From: Spirosoma fluviale | Lineage (GTDB): Bacteria > Bacteroidota > Bacteroidia > Cytophagales > Spirosomataceae | Assembly (NCBI GenBank): GCA_945883625.1 | Contig: CAMCXW010000019.1 | Location: forward strand, 1 to 40,214 | Direction: 5' to 3' | Length of the DNA: 40,214 nt | In this document: in pieces, positions 1-7,960 of the stretch | How the letters are laid out: the number at the start of each line of letters is the position of its first letter | Position numbering within the stretch: the first letter of the stretch is position 1 | Translations under genes and position numbers: made by a program | The notes under the pieces: generated by a model | The model's input: the letters and a program-made list of their open reading frames with translations, nothing else | What the model was told of the DNA's origin: nothing | Database searches by the model: none

Positions 1-57
1 ATGTGGAATGATATTCCTCGAATTCGCGAAATGCTAACTAGCTATACACTCGATTGA
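1..57 (+). CDS. 3' end of an unidentified upstream gene (partial)
   Basis: An open frame runs from the first base to a TGA at 55-57 and would encode an 18-residue tail (MWNDIPRIREMLTSYTLD). It is cut by the window edge. The tail is too short to assign to a family. Its orientation and the 64-base gap suggest it lies just upstream of, and possibly in the same envelope-sugar cluster as, the UDP-sugar dehydratase that follows. It could also be a chance open frame. Confidence 0.35.
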   Translation: MWNDIPRIREMLTSYTLD

Positions 58-109
58 GGCAATCTTTCTCCGTAAAATAAATTTCAAAAATATTTTATCA
101 AGTTATTGG

Positions 110-117
110 TAACTTTG
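110..117 (+). promoter_or_regulatory. Possible -7 box (TAACTTTG) 4 bases before the dehydratase start
   Basis: TAACTTTG matches the Bacteroidota -7 consensus TAnnTTTG exactly. It ends only 4 bases before the ATG at 122, so transcription would start at about the initiation codon and the mRNA would be leaderless. No TTTG-like -33 element is visible about 20 bases upstream, so this may be coincidence and the gene may be read from an upstream promoter. Confidence 0.25.
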
Positions 118-121
118 TTTC

Positions 122-2050
122 ATGACTCAATCTATCTTCATTCGTAAATACTCAAACCGCTTCCTCTCTAGGTGGCTGGTATTAGTTATTGATTTGGGGA
201 TTGTCATGTTTTCGTTTACGTTAGCAACCCTATTGCGAACCAATTTTAGATATCAAGAAATTGATTTGTATAACTTTCAATTTCATTTTCTATTTCTTTT
301 CCTCATTCGAATAGGCGCATTCCTTTACTTTCAATCCTTTACGGGGATCATTCGGCATACAAGTATTGAAGATGCTGTCTTAATTTTAAAAGCGGTATTT
401 ACCGGTACGTTTATTGCTGCATTTTTTTCGATTACACTTCGATATTACAGTGGACTGGATATGTTGTTGTATGTTCCTTTGTCCATTCTAGCTATCGATT
501 TTTTCATCTGTTTATTCTTGATGGTGACACTTCGATTTCTCGTTAAATCGTTCTATGAATCATTTATTAACGAGTTTAAGCCTGCGGTAGGAGTGCTAAT
601 TTATGGTGCTGGATATTCTGGTTTGTTAACTAAAAATGTCATTCAAAATGACCGAAGCATCAATTACCAAGTGCTCGGCTTTATCGATGACAATGAGTCT
701 AAAATCAATAAAACGATCGAGGGTATTCGCGTGTATAGTCTGGTCGAGACCCTGGATAAGTTTGTAGACAATTACGAAGGCTTACAGGTCATTATGGCCA
801 TAAATAATATCGGGTTACAAGCCAAACGTAAGATTTCAGATGTATTTCTAGACCGAGGAGTTATTGTTAAAACATTGCCTCCAGTTGATAAATGGGTAGG
901 CGGGGAATTTGCAATTAATCAAATCCATAATGTCAAAATTGAAGACCTATTAGGCCGAGAGGAAATTCAAATGAATAATAAACGGATCAGCGAAGAAATG
1001 AATTCGCAATCCATCATGGTGACCGGTGCCGCAGGATCAATCGGCAGTGAGATTGTCCGCCAATTAATCGCTTATTTCCCAGCCAAAATTATTTTAGTAG
1101 ATCAGGCTGAGTCGGGATTATTTGATTTGGAATACGAGCTATCCGGGTTGATTCCTTCCAATACAGAACTAGTGGTTAAGGTTGCGGATGTGTCGGATTA
1201 CCAACGAATGGCATTTATTTTCAAGACGCATAAGCCTAGTATTGTTTTTCATGCCGCAGCGTACAAGCATGTGCCATTGATGGAAAAAAATCCATACGAG
1301 GCAGTAAAAATAAATATTATCGGGACGCAAGTTTTGGCTGAATTAGCAGCTGAAAATGGCGTGGATAAGTTTGTGATGGTATCCACGGACAAGGCAGTAA
1401 ATCCCACCAACGTGATGGGTGCAACTAAACGTTTTGCCGAAATGTATACGCAATCTATGAATCAATTGGATGGTATGCGTACCAAATTTATTGCGACACG
1501 TTTTGGGAACGTATTGGGATCTAACGGTTCTGTTATTCCATTATTTAAGAAACAGATTGAACGCGGAGGCCCTGTAACGGTAACCCATCCCGAAATTACA
1601 CGTTACTTTATGACCATCCCCGAAGCATGTGAACTGGTGTTAGAAGCTGCAACGATGGGTGAGGGCGGCGAGGTTTTTGTTTTTGATATGGGGGAGTCAG
1701 TTAAGATTGTCAACCTAGCTAAGAAGATGATTACGCTGAGTGGATTACGCGTAGATCGTGACATCGAAATTAAATATACTGGGCTTCGTCCAGGTGAAAA
1801 GTTGTACGAGGAGCTTTTGAATAACGATGAAAATTCATTGCCAACACACCATCCTAAAATTTTGGTGGCGAAAGTTAATACGCCTACTTATGCATTCATG
1901 GAAATTCAAGTAGCCGAGATGATTCAGTTATTAGCGGATGGAGGTAATAATGAACTGGTAGCAAAAATCAAGCAAGTCATTCCTGAATACAAGTCAAATA
2001 ATTCAGTATTCGAAAAACTAGATCGTAAATCTTTTACAATCAAGCGTTAA
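122..2050 (+). CDS. Membrane-anchored UDP-sugar 4,6-dehydratase (CapD/WbpM/PglF family)
   Basis: A 642-residue long-form nucleotide-sugar dehydratase, the normal size for WbpM/PglF-type enzymes. Residues about 15-145 hold four hydrophobic membrane segments. A first Rossmann motif GAGYSG lies at 162-167 (CoA-binding-like domain) and the catalytic SDR domain starts with TGAAGSIG at 301-308. STDKA follows at 421-425. The catalytic tyrosine position is methionine (M432, K436 in VMGATKR), as known for WbpM-type enzymes. The family converts UDP-GlcNAc to the 4-keto-6-deoxy sugar, the first step toward diaminosugars or N-acetylfucosamine/quinovosamine in capsule, O-antigen or glycoprotein glycans. 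The exact product is unknown because no partner aminotransferase is visible. Its 3' end overlaps the convergent PAP2 gene by 11 bases. Confidence 0.9.
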   Translation: MTQSIFIRKYSNRFLSRWLVLVIDLGIVMFSFTLATLLRTNFRYQEIDLYNFQFHFLFLFLIRIGAFLYFQSFTGIIRHTSIEDAVLILKAVFTGTFIAAFFSITLRYYSGLDMLLYVPLSILAIDFFICLFLMVTLRFLVKSFYESFINEFKPAVGVLIYGAGYSGLLTKNVIQNDRSINYQVLGFIDDNESKINKTIEGIRVYSLVETLDKFVDNYEGLQVIMAINNIGLQAKRKISDVFLDRGVIVKTLPPVDKWVGGEFAINQIHNVKIEDLLGREEIQMNNKRISEEMNSQSIMVTGAAGSIGSEIVRQLIAYFPAKIILVDQAESGLFDLEYELSGLIPSNTELVVKVADVSDYQRMAFIFKTHKPSIVFHAAAYKHVPLMEKNPYEAVKINIIGTQVLAELAAENGVDKFVMVSTDKAVNPTNVMGATKRFAEMYTQSMNQLDGMRTKFIATRFGNVLGSNGSVIPLFKKQIERGGPVTVTHPEITRYFMTIPEACELVLEAATMGEGGEVFVFDMGESVKIVNLAKKMITLSGLRVDRDIEIKYTGLRPGEKLYEELLNNDENSLPTHHPKILVAKVNTPTYAFMEIQVAEMIQLLADGGNNELVAKIKQVIPEYKSNNSVFEKLDRKSFTIKR

Positions 2051-2675
2051 TCAGTCGCTTCGCAATCCAAATAGAAGCAAGCGTAGCTATAGGTGCCGCC
2101 AAAATATCCCATGTGTAGTGCACATGCTGAATCAGCAAAAGACAAACCAAAAATCCCGCTAAAACAAGTGCTATCCTTCGTTCTATACCCCTTAAATAAT
2201 AGCAAACAAATACCATCGTTGCTGTATGGCCAGAGAAAAAGAGATCTTTTGTTATCGGTAGATTATCTCCATATATAAAAAATTCGGCGATGGGGTCATG
2301 TAAGGCCACTATGCCGTTTGGAGGGTTTAATGCAACAAAATAGATACTTATTGAGCGCATTAACGTCTCTATATTGAAAGCCCAAGCAAACCAAAGAAAT
2401 TGATGGGGTTTGGCTAGTAAGCGAATGACTAAATAAATAACACTGCAATAAATTATCCCAAAAATCAGGTATGAAACATTTGCCGAAGGAATTTGTGCTA
2501 AAATATAATCTGGCCAAACTTTGCCATCTCGTAACTGTATCCACTGAAAATATTCAGCCGCTTTCCAAGGGAAAATAGCGAATACCACTAATGCTAAAAT
2601 CAATCGCCACTGAAATTGCTTATCTTGCCAAGCGATAGACCAGGCAGCGGGAATCGATTTTTTAAAACTATTCAT
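2040..2675 (-). CDS. PAP2 membrane protein resembling sphingomyelin synthase
   Basis: A 211-residue integral membrane protein with about six hydrophobic segments. Residues 146-150 read FFSGH and 186-190 HYTWD. This H150/H186/D190 arrangement is the catalytic triad of the PAP2_C (sphingomyelin synthase-like) branch of lipid phosphatases and phosphotransferases. Family knowledge predicts transfer or hydrolysis of a phospho-headgroup on the outer face of the inner membrane. Many Bacteroidota make sphingolipids, so a sphingolipid headgroup reaction is an inference; plain lipid phosphatase activity is equally possible. The start is ATG, on the opposite strand to msrA with a 64-base gap between them. 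The 3' end overlaps the dehydratase gene. Confidence 0.75.
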   Translation of the reverse strand: MNSFKKSIPAAWSIAWQDKQFQWRLILALVVFAIFPWKAAEYFQWIQLRDGKVWPDYILAQIPSANVSYLIFGIIYCSVIYLVIRLLAKPHQFLWFAWAFNIETLMRSISIYFVALNPPNGIVALHDPIAEFFIYGDNLPITKDLFFSGHTATMVFVCYYLRGIERRIALVLAGFLVCLLLIQHVHYTWDILAAPIATLASIWIAKRLINA

Positions 2676-2712
2676 CCACCTTGTTAGTTATCCTTCAGTA
2701 ATTTTAAGTTCG

Positions 2713-2720
2713 CAAAACTA
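2713..2720 (-). promoter_or_regulatory. Candidate -7 box for the PAP2 gene
   Basis: Read on the minus strand this is TAGTTTTG, an exact TAnnTTTG match. It lies 37 bases upstream of the PAP2 ATG, giving a leader of about 30 bases. No clear TTTG -33 element is present at the usual spacing, so support rests on the -7 match and position alone. Confidence 0.3.
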
Positions 2721-2739
2721 CATTAAAATAAAAAAAGAT

Positions 2740-3387
2740 ATGAGCTTCTATTTGAAAAAAGTCGGATTAATACTTAGCATAGCTGGTGCTTTTCTTCATT
2801 TTTCGTGCGGAGGTACATCGATAAAAAAGCCAACCATGCAAGATAATTCAGTCGCAAAATTAGATACAATTACATTCGGAGCCGGATGTTTTTGGTGTGT
2901 AGAAGCCGTATACCAGCGCGTCAAAGGAGTATATTCCGTTACTTCTGGATATATGGGTGGGAAAATCAAACAACCTACCTACCGCGAAGTTTGCACAGGG
3001 TTGACAGGTCACGCTGAGGTATGCCAGATTACCTATGATCCGAATGTCGTTTCGTTTCAAACCTTATTAGAGGTGTTTTGGCAGACGCATGATCCGACAA
3101 CCCTCAATAGACAAGGTGCGGACGTTGGGACGCAATACCGTTCCGCTATTTTCTTTTCCAATGATGCACAGAAACAAGCAGCGGAAAATTGGAAACGTAA
3201 TTTGAATGAAAAACATGTCTTCCCCAATCCGATTGTGACAGAGATTGTTGCGGAGTCTACATTCTATCCAGCTGAAGATTACCATCAAGATTATTTCAAT
3301 CAAAATGGCACTGAACCATATTGCCAGATCGTCATAAAGCCTAAAATGGATAAATTCCTCAAGGCGTTTAAAGATAAATTGAATTAG
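2740..3387 (+). CDS. msrA: Peptide-methionine (S)-S-oxide reductase MsrA, lipoprotein form
   Basis: A 215-residue MsrA. GCFWC is at residues 49-53 with catalytic Cys50, followed by the family motifs VCTGLTGHAEV and HDPTT. It reduces methionine-S-sulfoxide in proteins using thioredoxin-type donors. The first 23 residues form a signal sequence ending in LHFSC, a relaxed lipobox with Cys23 as the probable lipidated residue. The protein is therefore likely anchored outside the cytoplasm, where it could repair oxidised envelope proteins. Cytoplasmic MsrA lacks this extension. No MsrB is fused or adjacent. The gene ends in a 4-base overlap with the convergent lptD (TTAG shared by both stops). Confidence 0.93.
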   Translation: MSFYLKKVGLILSIAGAFLHFSCGGTSIKKPTMQDNSVAKLDTITFGAGCFWCVEAVYQRVKGVYSVTSGYMGGKIKQPTYREVCTGLTGHAEVCQITYDPNVVSFQTLLEVFWQTHDPTTLNRQGADVGTQYRSAIFFSNDAQKQAAENWKRNLNEKHVFPNPIVTEIVAESTFYPAEDYHQDYFNQNGTEPYCQIVIKPKMDKFLKAFKDKLN

Positions 3388-6101
3388 AATCCTCCCTTAT
3401 CATAAAAACTTCTTCTCCTAGATAATTTTAAGTCTTGGAGCAAGGAGGACTTTACACGCAAGTCGAATGAATAATTACTCGCTCGACCATAAAATGGGCT
3501 TGCAATAGGTGTCCAATTAAAATTCATTTCCCAGCAATGCAAGTCACGGTGCACCGACATATTCGTGTAGGTTAACCCATTAAATTTGAAATCATATCCC
3601 GAAGACACGGAAAGTTTCCATTTTTCGGTAAGGCTCAATTCTCCTTGAAAAGTTAAACCTGCGATTTTTTGTGCAGCGGCTAAGCCCATCCGATTATAAC
3701 TATATTGATAACTGAACGAAAAAGTCCAAGGTATATTCCAATCCACATAATCATCCAAATTGCGATTAATTTGACGTAATTGTGACTCGCTCCCTTCTTT
3801 ACTTGTTTTTTCTTTTGTTTTTGAAGGGGCAAACCTGCGGCCTATGGATAAATTAAGTCCTTGTAGCCGGCCCAATCCCTCGCCCTTACCAAACATCAGG
3901 TCGTTGGTTCGTCGGCCCACATCAAAAAATGCCTTGTCTTGAACATATAGATACGGGTCAATACTGCCTCCGATGTTGACATCAAATTCCCTAACACGCG
4001 AATTAGCCGTGAAGCTCAGATTGGATAGTGGAAATTCTTTTGCTAGAAAGTTATAGCTTCCATTAATCCCAAAGTTGTCGATTAGGTTAATTTTTTCACT
4101 TTGTTTGGTCGCGGTATCAGATTTGGTTTTTAGTTTTGCCTCCAACGTATTTTGAATGCCAAAACTAACTGCACCCGTAGCACCCCCATAACTTAATGTT
4201 CGTGGATCAAAGCTTGAAATGCGTCGAATATCTCCCATTTGTTCTACTCCTTCAGCATTAATAAACTTACGGTTATTGATGCGGACGTCTTGAAAATAAC
4301 CTAACGATGGATCAGAAACATCTGGTGCATAGCTCAAACTAATACTGGGAACAGCCGTATGGCGTATCGCTTCTAGGCGACCTTTATTAAAACGCGCTGT
4401 TCCATATACACGCGTATTCATGCTGGCCGAAAATGAAAGTTGGGAATTGAATTTTGGCAATCCCCCCACGGTATCAATACGGACGGTTGAATCTATCGGC
4501 ATGTAGGTGTATTTGTAGGATCGGGTAAACATATTTCCAGCCAATGAAACACCTGGAGTCAGGTTGATATACGGTGTAAGCTTTATATTGGGTAAGGAAA
4601 GTGGAACACTATACTGAAATTTCGTCTGCGCTTTTTCCCATAGCATTGGGATTGTACTAGCATTTACAGGGATAACTCCTGGCGGTAGTTCCCCTGCGGT
4701 AGTTGGCAAAAACGGTCTTTGAACGGTCCCCCGTTGACTATTAGACGCTCTAGGAAAAACATCAAACTCGTAGCGTGTAAAAGGATCCGAAACTTGGTTG
4801 GTCAATGAAATACTTCCTGAAAAATCTAATCCCAGTCGAAATTGGTCCATAAATCGATCGCTAATTGAATTCTTTCTCTTGAATGGTTGGAACTGATTCA
4901 AGCCAAAGTTAAATTCTGTTCCTGCATCAAAAACGCGTGTAGTAGTGTTTTGGTTGATCCGTAAACTAACTCCACTTCGAACGATTTGGCCAATATTTTT
5001 TGTGTATTGAACTGAGGATCCGATGGTATTGGTCAGGTATTGTTGCGTTGAAAACGTGTTGAATTGATTAAAGGAATTTGATGCGACATTAACTGATGCG
5101 GAGAAACTAGAATTCCCTAGACTACGTGGGCTGTGCGACCATTGAAGTGAGAAATCTGTCCGTTTGGTTGGATTAAATTCTGCTCCATTGCTATTTCTGT
5201 TGAAAGCAAAATTAAAGCTTCCATTATATCGATAACGTTTATTGTATTGTGAATTTGCGCCCAATCCCCAGCCACCTTTGGAATAAATTTGTCCGGTAAA
5301 ACGTATACCAATATTTTCGCTGGCCGCCCAATAGTAACCACCTTCACGAAGATAAAACCCACGGCCTGTAGGCTCTTCTCCATAGGTAGGGAATAATATA
5401 CCCGATTTCCCCGCCTCTTTTGGTTGGGAATAAGGAAAAAAGCCAAAAGGCAGTCCAATTGGCAAAGGAATATCATTTAATTCGAAGTGAAAGGGGCCAG
5501 AAATAATTTCTTTTTTACCTACTACTTTAATTTTACTCGCATTGATGTGGAAGTGTGGATGGCTTAAATTACAAGTTGTATAAATAGCGTTTCGGATGTA
5601 AAGATTTTCCTCCTCATCTTTCTTGACAGTTTTTCCTTGGACATATCCTTCGCCCTGCTGAGTCACAATTCCTTTTATCGCCGCGCGTTTACTCTTGAAA
5701 TTATAGCGTATTTCGTCCGAATCATATTTATCTCCTCCTTGGGTAAATACGGGTAATCCGTCCATTTTATGGGTAGTTGAATCATATGTCCCCTTGGCAA
5801 ATACTTCATTTGTTTCCCAGTCTAGCCGAATGTAGTTAGCTTCTAGTACGATTTCTCCATACTTAACTTTTGCCTTTCCGTACAGATAAACAACCTGGTT
5901 TGCCGCATCCAAGATAGTCGAGTCTGAAGCTGAATAATATACGGTAGTTTGTAAATCTTGGGATTTGTTTAGCGAATCTCCCTGAATGACGCGCGACTGA
6001 GCCGAATCTTTCTCAATAATCCGTTGGGCGAAAGAATCCGATATGCCAACAAGGAATAGTCCTATGAACAGAAAAAGGTAATATGTGGATTGCTTTACCA
6101 A
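3384..6101 (-). CDS. lptD: LPS-assembly outer-membrane protein LptD (Bacteroidota type)
   Basis: About 905 residues from the chosen start. A signal peptide (VKQSTYYLFLFIGLFLVG...SFAQ) is followed by an OstA/LptA-like beta-jellyroll domain (roughly the next 160 residues) and a long region rich in alternating aromatic and polar residues typical of a large beta-barrel. The family inserts LPS into the outer leaflet. The frame is open to an ATG at 6170, but that adds 23 residues ahead of the signal peptide; I prefer the TTG at 6099-6101, directly before it. Only two cysteines exist in the whole protein, one in the N-terminal domain and one close to the barrel C-terminus. The gene is divergent from the amidase gene. 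Confidence 0.88.
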   Translation of the reverse strand: MVKQSTYYLFLFIGLFLVGISDSFAQRIIEKDSAQSRVIQGDSLNKSQDLQTTVYYSASDSTILDAANQVVYLYGKAKVKYGEIVLEANYIRLDWETNEVFAKGTYDSTTHKMDGLPVFTQGGDKYDSDEIRYNFKSKRAAIKGIVTQQGEGYVQGKTVKKDEEENLYIRNAIYTTCNLSHPHFHINASKIKVVGKKEIISGPFHFELNDIPLPIGLPFGFFPYSQPKEAGKSGILFPTYGEEPTGRGFYLREGGYYWAASENIGIRFTGQIYSKGGWGLGANSQYNKRYRYNGSFNFAFNRNSNGAEFNPTKRTDFSLQWSHSPRSLGNSSFSASVNVASNSFNQFNTFSTQQYLTNTIGSSVQYTKNIGQIVRSGVSLRINQNTTTRVFDAGTEFNFGLNQFQPFKRKNSISDRFMDQFRLGLDFSGSISLTNQVSDPFTRYEFDVFPRASNSQRGTVQRPFLPTTAGELPPGVIPVNASTIPMLWEKAQTKFQYSVPLSLPNIKLTPYINLTPGVSLAGNMFTRSYKYTYMPIDSTVRIDTVGGLPKFNSQLSFSASMNTRVYGTARFNKGRLEAIRHTAVPSISLSYAPDVSDPSLGYFQDVRINNRKFINAEGVEQMGDIRRISSFDPRTLSYGGATGAVSFGIQNTLEAKLKTKSDTATKQSEKINLIDNFGINGSYNFLAKEFPLSNLSFTANSRVREFDVNIGGSIDPYLYVQDKAFFDVGRRTNDLMFGKGEGLGRLQGLNLSIGRRFAPSKTKEKTSKEGSESQLRQINRNLDDYVDWNIPWTFSFSYQYSYNRMGLAAAQKIAGLTFQGELSLTEKWKLSVSSGYDFKFNGLTYTNMSVHRDLHCWEMNFNWTPIASPFYGRASNYSFDLRVKSSLLQDLKLSRRRSFYDKGGF

Positions 6102-6116
6102 ATGGAATTTAAAAAT

Positions 6117-6124
6117 TATCTTTG
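6117..6124 (+). promoter_or_regulatory. Candidate -7 box for the amidase-MCE-prmA run
   Basis: TATCTTTG is an exact TAnnTTTG match 68 bases upstream of the amidase ATG. A TTG occurs 24 bases further upstream (6090-6092), slightly longer than the usual -33 spacing. It would lie inside lptD if that gene started at 6170, but outside it with the preferred TTG start at 6101. Confidence 0.35.
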
Positions 6125-6192
6125 CGTGTGGCAATGGAATTTGTAAAATTACATCATTGCCACTTATCATACGTCTAATAATTGAAAAAATA

Positions 6193-6993
6193 ATGTTTTC
6201 AGCGATTCGAGTTATTTTTATTGCGGCTTTATTTTTGGTCTACGGTCATGCACAAGCGGAACTGCAGCCTTCAACAAATCCAACTAAAAAGAATGTAATT
6301 CGGACGATTTGTTTGGATGCAGGACATGGAGGAAAAGATCCAGGGTGCTTAGGCCCCAAGGGTGCCCGCGAAGGGAAAGTTACGTTAAAGATTATTTTAG
6401 AATTAGGACGCAAATTAAAGGCGGAATACCCAGATTTAAAGGTGATATATACCCGCGAAACAGATGAATTTATTGAGTTATTTGAGCGAGCTGATATTGC
6501 GAATCGGAACAAAGCAGATTTGTTTATTTCGGTACACTGTAACGCAGCAACGAATAAGTCGGCCTACGGAACCGAAACCTACACTATGGGTTTGCACAAA
6601 ACAGACGGTAATTTGAACGTAGCAAAGCGTGAAAACTCGGTTATCCTACAAGAGAAAGATTACCAGACTGCTTATAATGGATTTGATCCAAGTTCACCAT
6701 TAGCGCACATTATGATGGCAAATTACCAAAGTGCCTTTATGGCTAGCTCGGTCAAATTCGCTTCATTAGTAGAAGACCAATTTGCAAAAACCTACAAACG
6801 GAAAAGTTTTGGGGTAAAGCAAGCTGGATTTTTGGTAATTTGGCGTACGGCTATGCCCAGCGTACTCGTGGAGACGGGTTTTTTGACTAATGCCGAGGAA
6901 GAGGAATATTTAAACTCAGAGCACGGACAATCCCAAGTGGCAGATGCCATTGCAACAGCATTTAAGAAGTACAAAGAAGACATAGAAAGATAG
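6193..6993 (+). CDS. Periplasmic N-acetylmuramoyl-L-alanine amidase (Amidase_3)
   Basis: A 266-residue zinc amidase that cleaves the bond between MurNAc and the stem peptide of peptidoglycan. Residues 1-22 form a signal peptide (MFSAIRVIFIAALFLVYGHAQA). The Amidase_3 fold covers about 36-260, with H45 (DAGHGG), E60 (AREGK) and H115 (SVHCNA) as zinc ligands and E227 (VETGFLTN) as catalytic glutamate. The frame stays open upstream to 6085, but the ATG at 6193 places the signal peptide at the N-terminus. There is an insert of about 45 residues between the SVHCNA and ETGF motifs, as in AmiC-like enzymes. No SH3b or LysM domain is present. It is followed after 5 bases by the MCE gene, so they are probably co-transcribed. 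Confidence 0.92.
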   Translation: MFSAIRVIFIAALFLVYGHAQAELQPSTNPTKKNVIRTICLDAGHGGKDPGCLGPKGAREGKVTLKIILELGRKLKAEYPDLKVIYTRETDEFIELFERADIANRNKADLFISVHCNAATNKSAYGTETYTMGLHKTDGNLNVAKRENSVILQEKDYQTAYNGFDPSSPLAHIMMANYQSAFMASSVKFASLVEDQFAKTYKRKSFGVKQAGFLVIWRTAMPSVLVETGFLTNAEEEEYLNSEHGQSQVADAIATAFKKYKEDIER

Positions 6994-6998
6994 CCCAA

Positions 6999-7952
6999 AT
7001 GTTCAAAAGCAACGAATTAAAGGTAGGTTTTTTGGCCCTAATGGCCTTTTTAATCCTCTATTTTGGGTTTAATTTCTTGAAAGGGAATGACCTATTTTCG
7101 AAATCAAATACCTATTATATTCAGTATGATAACGTGGATGGGTTGACAGCATCCAACCTGGTCATGATCAATGGAGTTGAAGTAGGAAAAGTCAAAAATG
7201 TATTTTTAGATCCTTTGGATGGGAATAAAATCAAAGTCGAAATCTGGGTTAAAAAAGGTTTGATTTTGCCTGATAAAACCATTGCTTATTTATCAGATGG
7301 GGCATTGCTAGGAGGGAAAGTCATTCGGTTAGAGTTGCAGGGTAAGGGAGCAATTGCCGACGAAGCTTACATAACTGGCGTGAATGAAAAAGGACTTTCT
7401 TCTTTGCTTAAGGAGCGCGCATTGCCGGTCCTTTCTAATGCAGATTCGTTATTAGTTTCTTTCCGGAAGGTAAGTGGGAAGTTTGAAAAAACAGGGCTGT
7501 ACCTCAATCGTTTAATTGAAAATTCCAATAGTGCTGTATCGAACATTAATGGCTCAGTGAATACGCTCGTGGCTGAAAATAGTGTGAATATCAAACAAAT
7601 TACGGCCAACATGCGTACGTTGTCTCAAAGTTTAACCGAAACAGAAAAGCAGCTAAAACCGTTATTGATGAAGTTTAATTCGGTAGCCGATTCCATTCAG
7701 GCGGCACGGATTGGGCAAACCATACAAGAGGCCAGCCGGGCGATTGTTTCGCTCCAACGAATCGTTACAAAACTAGAACAAGGTCAGGGAAGTGCGGGTA
7801 AATTTTTGACAAACGACTCACTTTATACGGGCCTGAATAAGACGATTGTAGATCTAGATCGCCTATTGATAGATTTTAGAACGCAGCCGAAGCGTTATAT
7901 ACATTTCTCTGTTTTTGGGAAAAAAGACCCCAATCCGCCCACTGATAAATAG
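6999..7952 (+). CDS. MCE/MlaD-family lipid transport protein
   Basis: A 317-residue protein with an N-terminal membrane anchor (about 9-27) and one MCE domain (about 37-113). The domain is recognisable by the hydrophobic GLTASNLVMINGVEVGKV stretch and the following GALLGGKVIRLEL. The C-terminal half is helical and hydrophilic, with coiled-coil character (about 165-260). In the Mla pathway such proteins form hexameric rings binding lipids between the membranes. The usual MlaE permease and MlaF ATPase are not in this window, so its partners must be encoded elsewhere. It sits between the amidase (5-base gap) and prmA (8-base gap), a compact envelope-related run. Confidence 0.88.
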   Translation: MFKSNELKVGFLALMAFLILYFGFNFLKGNDLFSKSNTYYIQYDNVDGLTASNLVMINGVEVGKVKNVFLDPLDGNKIKVEIWVKKGLILPDKTIAYLSDGALLGGKVIRLELQGKGAIADEAYITGVNEKGLSSLLKERALPVLSNADSLLVSFRKVSGKFEKTGLYLNRLIENSNSAVSNINGSVNTLVAENSVNIKQITANMRTLSQSLTETEKQLKPLLMKFNSVADSIQAARIGQTIQEASRAIVSLQRIVTKLEQGQGSAGKFLTNDSLYTGLNKTIVDLDRLLIDFRTQPKRYIHFSVFGKKDPNPPTDK

Positions 7953-7960
7953 ACCCTTAC

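Noticed and set aside
2093-2278. Small plus-strand open frame inside the PAP2 gene
   Set aside because: It lies wholly opposite a well-supported membrane protein gene and shows no conserved motif.
6085-6192. Longer N-terminus for the amidase
   Set aside because: It would place 36 residues before a well-formed signal peptide and overlap the start of lptD; the ATG at 6193 fits better.
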